Translations under genes and position numbers: made by a program
The notes under the pieces: generated by a model
Seen by the model: only the letters and a program-made list of their open reading frames with translations
The model's database searches: none
What the model was told of the DNA's origin: nothing
In this document: positions 1 to 5,465 of the stretch, one piece after another
Layout of the letters: the number at the start of each line of letters is the position of its first letter
How positions within the stretch are numbered: position 1 is the first letter of the stretch
NCBI GenBank assembly: GCA_037130845.1
Contig: JBAXSE010000029.1
Coordinates: forward strand, 1 to 14,008
Length of the DNA: 14,008 nucleotides
Origin: 1-14-0-10-37-14 sp037130845
GTDB taxonomy: Bacteria > Patescibacteriota > Patescibacteriia > Patescibacteriales > Patescibacteriaceae
Direction of reading: 5' to 3'

Positions 1-15
1 GCACCTGTTCAGGAG

Positions 16-35
16 ATCTCCGTGTTCACGGAGAT
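16..35. repeat. REP-like hairpin, copy 1
   Basis: Inverted repeat ATCTCCGTG / CACGGAGAT (16-24 and 27-35), realistically an 8-bp stem with a 4-nt loop. It is preceded by AGG-AG and followed by AAATATG. It has the same plan as the hairpins at 118-138 and 4643-4662: AGATCyCyG on the left, CrGrGATAAA on the right, with the stem bases changing in compensating pairs. An ATG follows at 40, but the frame closes after 10 codons and I do not call a gene there. Positions 36-117 show nothing else I can support. Confidence 0.55.
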
Positions 36-117
36 AAATATGCTAGGGACGAATTCCACACAACATCAGTTTTAATTTACTAACATTAATAAATCAATCC
101 TTGTCCTTCGTGGGGAG

Positions 118-138
118 ATCCCCGGGAGTACCGGGGAT
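118..138. repeat. REP-like hairpin, copy 2, upstream of ahpC
   Basis: Perfect 8-bp inverted repeat ATCCCCGG / CCGGGGAT (118-125 and 131-138) with a GAGTA loop, followed by AAATACATATACAT and the ahpC start at 153. Second member of the AGATCyC...GrGATAAA hairpin set. It could be a dispersed palindromic repeat or a structure in the ahpC leader. The preceding GGGG (112-115) can also pair with CCCC (120-123), giving an alternative fold. Confidence 0.55.
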
Positions 139-152
139 AAATACATATACAT

Positions 153-716
153 ATGATCAACATAAACGATACACTCCCGGAGATGGCCCTCGAAGCCTAT
201 CAGCAAGAACAAATCAAAAAAATCAATCTGGCGGACTTCCGCGGACATTGGCTGGTGATGGTTTTTTATCCGGCTGATTTCACTTTTGTCTGCCCGACCG
301 AGCTGGGAGAGCTGGCGCAGCGCTACGAAGCCTTTAAGGCCGAAGGCGCCGAAATTATTTCGGTTTCGACCGATACAGTCTTTGTCCACAAAGCCTGGCA
401 TGACGCCAGCCCTATCATTAAGAATATTTCTTTCCCAATGGTAGCCGATCCAACCGCCAAGCTTGCCCGCCTTATGAACGTCTATCTGGAAGACGTAGGC
501 GTAGCCCTGCGCGGCTCCTTTATCTTCAATCCAGAAGGCCAGCTAAAGACAATTGAAATACATGATAATTCCATCGGCCGTAGCGCTGACGAGTTATTGC
601 GCAAATTACAGGCGGCCAAATTCGTAGCCGAACACGGCGGTGAAGTCTGCCCCGCCTCCTGGAAGCCCGGAGCTGCCACGCTCAAGCCAGGCCTCGAACT
701 GGTCGGCAAAATCTAA
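153..716 (+). CDS. ahpC: Typical 2-Cys peroxiredoxin (AhpC/Prx1 type)
   Basis: Thiol peroxidase that reduces hydrogen peroxide and organic hydroperoxides in the cytoplasm. The 187-residue protein has the usual length of the family. The active-site block YPADFTFVCPTE (39-50) carries the peroxidatic Cys47 with Pro40 and Thr44 in their conserved places. Arg120 (VALRGSF) is the usual catalytic Arg. The resolving cysteine is Cys166 in GEVCPASW. The C-terminal tail (KPGAATLKPGLELVGKI) is typical of 2-Cys forms. ATG 153 is chosen because MININDTLPEMALEAY aligns with normal family N termini. There is no Shine-Dalgarno motif; a hairpin (118-138) sits 14 nt upstream. No AhpF or thioredoxin gene is adjacent, so the electron donor is unknown. 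It is a single-gene unit closed by the terminator at 730-767. Confidence 0.95.
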   Translation: MININDTLPEMALEAYQQEQIKKINLADFRGHWLVMVFYPADFTFVCPTELGELAQRYEAFKAEGAEIISVSTDTVFVHKAWHDASPIIKNISFPMVADPTAKLARLMNVYLEDVGVALRGSFIFNPEGQLKTIEIHDNSIGRSADELLRKLQAAKFVAEHGGEVCPASWKPGAATLKPGLELVGKI

Positions 717-729
717 AACGCGAATTACA

Positions 730-767
730 AAAAAATTATCCTCAACATCAGTTGGGGATAATTTTTT
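730..767. terminator. Rho-independent terminator after ahpC
   Basis: The stem TTATCCTCAAC (736-746) pairs with GTTGGGGATAA (751-761) with one G-U pair and an ATCA loop. It is flanked by an A-run (730-735) and a T6 run (762-767), so it can work in both directions. It lies 14 nt beyond the ahpC stop. Confidence 0.9.
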
Positions 768-833
768 ATTCCAAGCAAAAGACAATTGTGGATAAACCAT
801 ATTTCCTACTAAGATTATAGGATTTTTTCTATG

Positions 834-862
834 TTGTCCCAAACATCAACATATAGTATAAT
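834..862 (+). promoter_or_regulatory. Promoter of nrdA
   Basis: TTGTCC (834-839), a 17-bp spacer and a perfect TATAAT (857-862). Transcription would start near 869, about 27 nt before the nrdA ATG. The -10 lies inside or next to the weaker of two NrdR-like boxes. Confidence 0.65.
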
Positions 863-875
863 ACAAATCATCTTA

Positions 876-891
876 ACACTATATATTGATA
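876..891. promoter_or_regulatory. NrdR box-like operator upstream of nrdA
   Basis: ACACTATATATTGATA matches the published NrdR consensus acaCwAtATaTwGtgt at its first 13 of 16 positions. A weaker match (TCAACATATAGTATAA, 846-861, about 9 of 16) lies 30 bp upstream and overlaps the -10. Tandem boxes about three helical turns apart are the usual NrdR arrangement. The region is very AT-rich, so a chance match is possible. No nrdR gene is in this window. Confidence 0.5.
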
Positions 892-895
892 TTAT

Positions 896-3346
896 ATGAA
901 CCTACACATCAAAAAAAGAGATGGCCAACTGGAGCCTTTTAATGCTGACAAAATCAACCAAGCAATAGCCAAGGCAGCGCAAGGACTGGCCGAAGCGGAG
1001 GCCAAAGTAGCCCAAATCGCCTCCGAAACAACTCTAACCCTCTACGACGGCATCAGTTCAGCCGAACTTGACCAAGCTATTATCAGTTCGGCCGCCCAAA
1101 ACATCAAAGAGGACCCGGCCTTTGACCGCATTGCCAGCCGCCTGCTTGCCAAAGTTATCTACAAAGAAGTCTTGGGCCACTACCAAGACGCAGCCGAATT
1201 TAACAGCAAGCACGCAAATGGCTTTTATGATTATGTTACAGCGGGCATAAATTCCGGTTATCTAGACAAGCGGTTGAATAATTATGACCTAAAGGTTATA
1301 ACCGCAGCGCTAACTCCAGCTAATGACGATCTCCTAACCTACACCGGCCTCTCCACCATGCAGCGCCGATACTTAAGCAAAGACCACCAAGGCAAGCTGC
1401 TAGAAACGCCGCAATACTTCTGGATGCGCGTTGCTATGGGACTAGCCATTAACGAACAACGCAAAGAAGAAGTCGCTATTTCTTTTTACCAAAAAATGAG
1501 CGCCTTGGAATATTTGCCGGGCGGCTCAACCAACATTAACGCCGGCACCGCCCGCCCTCGGCTATCAAACTGTTACCTGATGGACATGGAAGACTCAATC
1601 GAAGGCATCGGCAAGACTGTTACCGACGTCATGAAGCTTAGCAAGGCCACCGGAGGCATCGGACTGAATGTGACCCGCCTGCGCGCCAACGGCTCGGCTA
1701 TCAGCACCAACAACACTTTTTCTTCCGGCCCTGTCCCCTTCTTGCACATTATCGACTCCTCTATCCGCGCTATTTCCCGCGCCGGCAAAAAAATGGGAGC
1801 TCTCTGCTTCTATATGGAAAACTGGCATCTGGATTTCGAGGAATTCCTGGACCTCAAATCAAACTCGGGCGATGAATACCGCCGCACCCGCACAGCCAAC
1901 ACCGCCGTCTACATGTCCGACGAATTTATGCGCCGAGTGGCGGCTGACGATTATTGGTATATGTTTGACCCGCACGATGTCTCAGATCTAATCGAGCTCT
2001 ATGGCCAAGGCTTTGATCAACGCTATCAGTACTATTGCCAACAAGCCGAAAAAGGCCAAATCAAAAATTTCAAAAAGATAAAAGCAGCCGAACTATACAA
2101 AAAGATTATCGTCAGCCTTATCTCAACCAGCCACCCATGGCTGACCTGGAAAGACGCTATCAATGTCCGCGCGCTAAATAATAATACCGGCACTATCCAT
2201 AGTTCCAATCTCTGCACCGAGATTACTTTGCCCCAAGACAAAGACAATATCTCAGTCTGCAACTTGCTGTCCATTAATCTGGCTCGCCATTTAACAAGCG
2301 CGCAAGAAATCGATTGGCCCAAGTTCGAACATTCGGTGCGCCTGGCAGTGCGGCAATTGGACAATCTGGTAGACATCAATGAACCCCCGGTGGACGAGGC
2401 CTACAGCTTTGACCGCGCCAACAGGGCTCTCGGGCTCGGCATAATGGGGCTGGCTGATATTTTCGAACAATTAAACCTGGCCTATGACAGCCAAGATGCC
2501 TACGATTTAGCAGACCGCATTTTCGAATTTATGAGCTATATGGCCATAGATGAGTCAGCGGAACTGGCCAAAGAAAAAGGCAGCTATCAATATTTTGACG
2601 GCTCGGGTTGGAGCCAGGGATTAGTACCGATTGATACACTAAAGACGCTAGCCTCTTCCCGAGGCGAGACAGTGGCAATCAATCAAACAACCACCCTAGA
2701 CTGGGACAAGCTGCGAGCCAAAGTGAAAAACGGCATGCGTAATTCCACTCTTATGGCCATCGCGCCAACCGCCAATATCGGCCTGGTTGCCGGCACTTCA
2801 CCAGGCATCGACCCGCGCTTTGCGCAAATCTTTTCGCGTAATACGCTATCAGGAAAATACCTGGAGCTAAACTTTAACCTAGTGCTGGATCTCAAGAAAA
2901 TCGGTCTCTGGGAACAAACCAGAGAACAACTGCTGGCCAACTACGGATCACTTGCCGACATAGAAGAAATTCCGCAACGACTCAAAGCAATTTACAAGGA
3001 CTCCTTTAGTGTTGCCCCCGAAGCCTATATCGAGATCGCCGCTCTTGCGCAAAAATGGATAGACCAAGCTATCAGCCGCAATATGTATCTGGAAACCAGA
3101 GACAGCGACGAGGTAGCCAAGCTCTATCAAACAGCCTGGAGAAAAGGCCTCAAAACCACTTACTATCTACACATGAAGCCCCGCCACTCCGCCGAGCAGA
3201 GCACGGTCAAAGTAAACAAATCTGCCAGCATGGGCAGACGCGGCTTTGGCGCCGCCCTGGCCGCCCTAGAGCCAGAATTAGCGGCGGACAAAACAGCTTG
3301 CCCCCTCGACCCCATGGAAAGGCTAGCCTGCGACTCTTGCCAATAA
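896..3346 (+). CDS. nrdA: Ribonucleoside-diphosphate reductase, class I alpha (large) subunit
   Basis: Reduces ribonucleoside diphosphates to deoxyribonucleotides together with NrdB. The 816 residues begin with one ATP-cone (about 1-90; IKKRDGQLEPFNADKINQAI), the allosteric activity site. The catalytic barrel follows: NLCTEI gives Asn438, thiyl-radical Cys440 and Glu442; the redox cysteine pair is Cys226 (SNCYLMD) and Cys455 (SVCNLLS); the radical-transfer tyrosines are Tyr756-Tyr757 (TTYYLHMKP). The C terminus ends CDSCQ, the mobile cysteine pair (812 and 815) re-reduced by thioredoxin or glutaredoxin. All key residues are present, so the enzyme should be active. ATG 896 starts at the proper edge of the ATP-cone. 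There is no Shine-Dalgarno. It lies 228 nt ahead of nrdB with a repeat spacer between. Regulation by NrdR is suggested by the box at 876-891 and by dATP through the cone. Confidence 0.97.
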   Translation: MNLHIKKRDGQLEPFNADKINQAIAKAAQGLAEAEAKVAQIASETTLTLYDGISSAELDQAIISSAAQNIKEDPAFDRIASRLLAKVIYKEVLGHYQDAAEFNSKHANGFYDYVTAGINSGYLDKRLNNYDLKVITAALTPANDDLLTYTGLSTMQRRYLSKDHQGKLLETPQYFWMRVAMGLAINEQRKEEVAISFYQKMSALEYLPGGSTNINAGTARPRLSNCYLMDMEDSIEGIGKTVTDVMKLSKATGGIGLNVTRLRANGSAISTNNTFSSGPVPFLHIIDSSIRAISRAGKKMGALCFYMENWHLDFEEFLDLKSNSGDEYRRTRTANTAVYMSDEFMRRVAADDYWYMFDPHDVSDLIELYGQGFDQRYQYYCQQAEKGQIKNFKKIKAAELYKKIIVSLISTSHPWLTWKDAINVRALNNNTGTIHSSNLCTEITLPQDKDNISVCNLLSINLARHLTSAQEIDWPKFEHSVRLAVRQLDNLVDINEPPVDEAYSFDRANRALGLGIMGLADIFEQLNLAYDSQDAYDLADRIFEFMSYMAIDESAELAKEKGSYQYFDGSGWSQGLVPIDTLKTLASSRGETVAINQTTTLDWDKLRAKVKNGMRNSTLMAIAPTANIGLVAGTSPGIDPRFAQIFSRNTLSGKYLELNFNLVLDLKKIGLWEQTREQLLANYGSLADIEEIPQRLKAIYKDSFSVAPEAYIEIAALAQKWIDQAISRNMYLETRDSDEVAKLYQTAWRKGLKTTYYLHMKPRHSAEQSTVKVNKSASMGRRGFGAALAALEPELAADKTACPLDPMERLACDSCQ

Positions 3347-3348
3347 GT

Positions 3349-3572
3349 AAGTTTGTAAAGTTTTTAAAGTTTTTAAAGTTAGTTGAACTGGGGATTTTTG
3401 TTTACTTTATAAAATTAGTCTCCTATAACTCTAGAAGCTTTATAAACTTTATTAAATGGTTAATCACCCGTACCTATAACCCTAAAAACTTTACGAACTT
3501 AAATAAATAATGAATCCCAACACCTATAACTTTAAAAACTTTACGAACTTTACAAACTTTATAAACTTAACA
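3349..3572. repeat. AT-rich repeat spacer between nrdA and nrdB
   Basis: This 224-bp spacer has no credible gene. It starts three bases after the nrdA stop with an AAAGTTTTT-type array (3349-3380). It ends with three units of about 50 bp, each starting CCTATAAC (3422, 3473 and 3523). Units 2 and 3 share almost 30 bp (CCTATAACyyTAAAAACTTTACGAACTT). The left array 3349-3371 is the reverse complement of 3528-3550 at 22 of 23 positions, the exception being a G-U pair in RNA. A transcript could therefore fold into a 23-bp stem enclosing the middle. It may be a terminator/attenuator, an RNA-processing site or a variable tandem repeat. Confidence 0.75.
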
Positions 3573-3574
3573 GT

Positions 3575-4555
3575 ATGATCCTAGGAAAACCTCTCAATCA
3601 AGATATGAATCTGCGGCCCATCAAATACCAATGGGCCTATGACCTTTACAACCAAGCAGTTGCCAACACCTGGTTCCCGCACGAAATCTCGCTGGGCGAA
3701 GATCTGGAAGACTGGAAAAAAATGACCGACGACGAAAAGCATGCTGTCACTTTCTTAATGAGCTTCTTTAATCCATCAGAACTGATCGTAAACCGCTCGC
3801 TGGCATTAGGCGTTTACCCCTACCTCAAAGCGCCGGAAGCCCATCTCTATCTAGCCAAGCAGATGTGGGAAGAAGCCAATCACTGCATGGCCTTTGAATA
3901 TGTCCTAGAGACTCTGCCCATCGACCGCGAGGCCATCTTTAGCTGGCATCTGGATAAACCTAGCATCAAGGCCAAAGAAGATTTTATCACCGGCTATCTG
4001 GCTCAAACCAGCGAAACAAACCTGGACATCAATACGCTTGCCGGCAAACAGCAATTCGTCAAAAATCTAGTTAGCTACAATATTATCATGGAAGGCATCT
4101 GGTTCTATTCCGGCTTTATGGTAGCGCTGTCTTTTCGCCAACGGAAACAACTGCGAAATTTAGGCTCGATGATCGACTGGGTTATTCGCGACGAAAGCCT
4201 GCATCTTAAGTTCGGCATCAACCTGATTATAACCATTCTGGAAGAAAACCCCGAAATTGCCACAGCCAGCTTTAGCCAAGAAATAAAGGATCTGATCATC
4301 AAAGGTGTGCAATTGGAAAATAATTACAATCATGATATGTTTCCCAAGGGTATTCTGGGACTGAATGCCGATTATGTTAATCAATATGTTCAATATGTAG
4401 CCGATCGCCGCCTGGAAGAGCTGGGTTTTGACCCGCATTTCAAGGTAACCAATCCGGCCAAATGGATGGCCTCTGCCACCGACACGCTGGAACTGGTAAA
4501 CTTCTTCGAGACCCAGAATACTAATTATGAGGTAGACAATCGGGCAACTAAGTAA
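3575..4555 (+). CDS. nrdB: Ribonucleotide reductase beta subunit, class Ic-like (Phe at radical site)
   Basis: Metal-cofactor subunit that generates the radical for NrdA. It has 326 residues and a ferritin-like four-helix core. The six metal ligands are Glu69 (PSELIVNR), Glu100 and His103 (WEEANHCMAF), Glu173 (IIMEGIWFY), Glu207 and His210 (RDESLHLKFG). Spacings of 31, 3, 73, 34 and 3 match those of the Chlamydia trachomatis protein (E89, E120, H123, E193, E227, H230) as I recall them. The residue four after His103, normally the radical tyrosine, is Phe107, and the first ligand is Glu rather than Asp. Both are hallmarks of class Ic, whose cofactor is Mn(IV)/Fe(III). Cofactor type is inferred. 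The C-terminal tail (NTNYEVDNRATK) holds the usual late tyrosine. ATG 3575 is preferred over Met11 (3605) because it keeps the usual N-terminal arm. There is no Shine-Dalgarno. Confidence 0.95.
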   Translation: MILGKPLNQDMNLRPIKYQWAYDLYNQAVANTWFPHEISLGEDLEDWKKMTDDEKHAVTFLMSFFNPSELIVNRSLALGVYPYLKAPEAHLYLAKQMWEEANHCMAFEYVLETLPIDREAIFSWHLDKPSIKAKEDFITGYLAQTSETNLDINTLAGKQQFVKNLVSYNIIMEGIWFYSGFMVALSFRQRKQLRNLGSMIDWVIRDESLHLKFGINLIITILEENPEIATASFSQEIKDLIIKGVQLENNYNHDMFPKGILGLNADYVNQYVQYVADRRLEELGFDPHFKVTNPAKWMASATDTLELVNFFETQNTNYEVDNRATK

Positions 4556-4575
4556 TGATCAATTTACAATAAGCT

Positions 4576-4604
4576 TTGATTATTCATCAAAAATAGACTA
4601 CTAT
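4576..4604 (+). promoter_or_regulatory. Possible promoter of the quinone oxidoreductase-like gene
   Basis: TTGATT (4576-4581), a 17-bp spacer and TACTAT (4599-4604), each 4 of 6 to consensus. It lies just after the nrdB stop and about 70 nt before the next start. Weaker than the other promoters here. Confidence 0.35.
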
Positions 4605-4642
4605 TTACTAGTATACTTACGCAAAAATATTACTCCCATCAG

Positions 4643-4662
4643 ATCCCTGCCTTCGCAGGGAT
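4643..4662. repeat. REP-like hairpin, copy 3
   Basis: Perfect 8-bp inverted repeat ATCCCTGC / GCAGGGAT (4643-4650 and 4655-4662) with a CTTC loop, preceded by AG and followed by AAAAAAG. It ends 12 nt before the ATG at 4675, the same position relative to a start as copy 2 before ahpC. Third member of the hairpin set seen at 16-35 and 118-138. Confidence 0.6.
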
Positions 4663-4674
4663 AAAAAAGAAATT

Positions 4675-5235
4675 ATGAAAAAATTGATAATACTGGCTCA
4701 CCCTTCTGAATACGGCTTTTCCAGCAAGGCGGCCAAAGCTTATGCCGAAGCGGCGCGACAAGCCGGACACCAAGTTGAGTTTATCGATTTATACCAAGAA
4801 CCGCACCAAGAATTCTTAAGCTTTAAACATGTCAAAGATGTAGCAGCCACCCCTTTACGCGATAAATATCACGGCCTGATCAAATGGTCAGATGAAATTT
4901 CTTTATTCTTCCCGATGTGGTGGATGGAAGCCCCGGCTATCCTAAAAAATTTCATCGACAACAACTTTAGCAACGGCTTTGCTTTTAATTACACAGAGAA
5001 AGGCCCTGTCGGGCTGCTTAAGGGACGCACTGCCCGCATCTTTATCACTTGCGACGGACCTTCATGGACTTATAAGCTGGTCGGCACCCCCATCAAAATA
5101 ATTTGGAGTATAATGATTATGCGCTTTTGCGGCCTACGCGTCACCACCTTCAAGATTTTTGATATCATGAGAAAACGATCTGAGGAAAATAAAAAAATAT
5201 TGCTAGACCAAGTCAAACGGCTAGCAAAAAATTAA
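4675..5235 (+). CDS. Flavodoxin-fold NAD(P)H:quinone oxidoreductase family protein
   Basis: Predicted cytoplasmic FMN/FAD oxidoreductase of the NQO1/MdaB/KefF-like flavodoxin-2 family (PF02525 type). The 186 residues start with a beta strand and flavin-phosphate loop, MKKLIILAHPSEYGFSSKAA, with the typical HP-x-x-x-x-S pattern. The family signature FPMWWMEAPAILKNFID lies at 79-95. A second flavin-contact loop is around TCDGPSWTYK (125-134). It has a hydrophobic stretch near 137-153 but no clear membrane anchor. Substrate and preference for NADH or NADPH cannot be told. A two-electron quinone reductase would fit next to the peroxiredoxin in a redox-defence role, but that link is inference. It appears to be a single-gene unit closed by the terminator at 5260-5295. 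Confidence 0.85.
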   Translation: MKKLIILAHPSEYGFSSKAAKAYAEAARQAGHQVEFIDLYQEPHQEFLSFKHVKDVAATPLRDKYHGLIKWSDEISLFFPMWWMEAPAILKNFIDNNFSNGFAFNYTEKGPVGLLKGRTARIFITCDGPSWTYKLVGTPIKIIWSIMIMRFCGLRVTTFKIFDIMRKRSEENKKILLDQVKRLAKN

Positions 5236-5248
5236 AAACAAACAAACT

Positions 5249-5257
5249 TGCTATAAT
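5249..5257 (+). promoter_or_regulatory. Extended -10 promoter element directly before a terminator
   Basis: TGCTATAAT (5249-5257) is identical to the extended -10 in front of the permease gene at 10380-10388. No -35 is visible 17 bp upstream. The start site would fall inside the left arm of the terminator at 5260-5295. It is either fortuitous or drives a very short RNA or transcription into the palindrome region. Confidence 0.3.
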
Positions 5258-5259
5258 AT

Positions 5260-5295
5260 AAAATAATCCAGCATACCGGCATGCTGGATTATTTT
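5260..5295. terminator. Perfect hairpin terminator after the oxidoreductase gene
   Basis: The 15-bp perfect inverted repeat 5260-5274 / 5281-5295 (core AATCCAGCAT / ATGCTGGATT) has an ACCGGC loop. The arms end in AAAA and TTTT, so it can terminate in both directions. It lies 24 nt after the stop at 5235. Confidence 0.85.
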
Positions 5296-5322
5296 ATTAT
5301 GCCATTTATTATAACAATTATA

Positions 5323-5372
5323 AAATCAATCTTCACTCCAGTATACTAGTATACTGGAGTGAAGATTGATTT
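5323..5372. repeat. Perfect 50-bp palindrome
   Basis: Positions 5323-5347 are the exact reverse complement of 5348-5372, with no spacer. The core is AGTATACTAGTATACT, itself built from two GTATAC hexamers. It sits between convergent transcription units. It may be a bidirectional terminator, with the minus-strand arm running into ATTTTATAATTG, or a protein-binding or mobile palindrome. Confidence 0.75.
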
Positions 5373-5414
5373 AAAACAAGAAAATAGGCACAAAAGGATA
5401 GCCTTTTTACATCA

Positions 5415-5448
5415 AAGAGTTATTCCGACATACATCGGAATAACTCTT
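5415..5448 (-). terminator. Hairpin downstream of the copper operon, probable terminator
   Basis: Perfect 14-bp inverted repeat AAGAGTTATTCCGA (5415-5428) / TCGGAATAACTCTT (5435-5448) with a CATACA loop. It starts 18 nt beyond the exporter stop on the minus strand. There is no long T-run after it on that strand, so termination may be shared with the palindrome at 5323-5372. GTTACAT is repeated in tandem between it and the stop (5451-5464). Confidence 0.55.
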
Positions 5449-5465
5449 GTGTTACATGTTACATG

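Noticed and set aside
40..72. Ten-codon reading frame after hairpin copy 1
   Set aside because: Too short, with no recognisable leader-peptide pattern (no runs of one amino acid).
61..753. CAACATCAGTT shared between 61-71 and 743-753
   Set aside because: The 11-bp identity is not extended on either side and is compatible with chance.
3055..3510. A 151-codon plus-strand frame overlapping the nrdA end and the repeat spacer
   Set aside because: It is a +1 frame of the nrdA coding sequence followed by low-complexity repeat translation; there is no family resemblance and no start signal.
3349..3572. CRISPR array
   Set aside because: Repeat units are adjacent and degenerate, with no uniform unique spacers and no cas genes nearby.
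5387..5406. Small AGGC/GCCT hairpin with a T-run as a separate terminator
   Set aside because: The stem is only 4-6 bp with imperfect pairing and two much stronger hairpins flank it.
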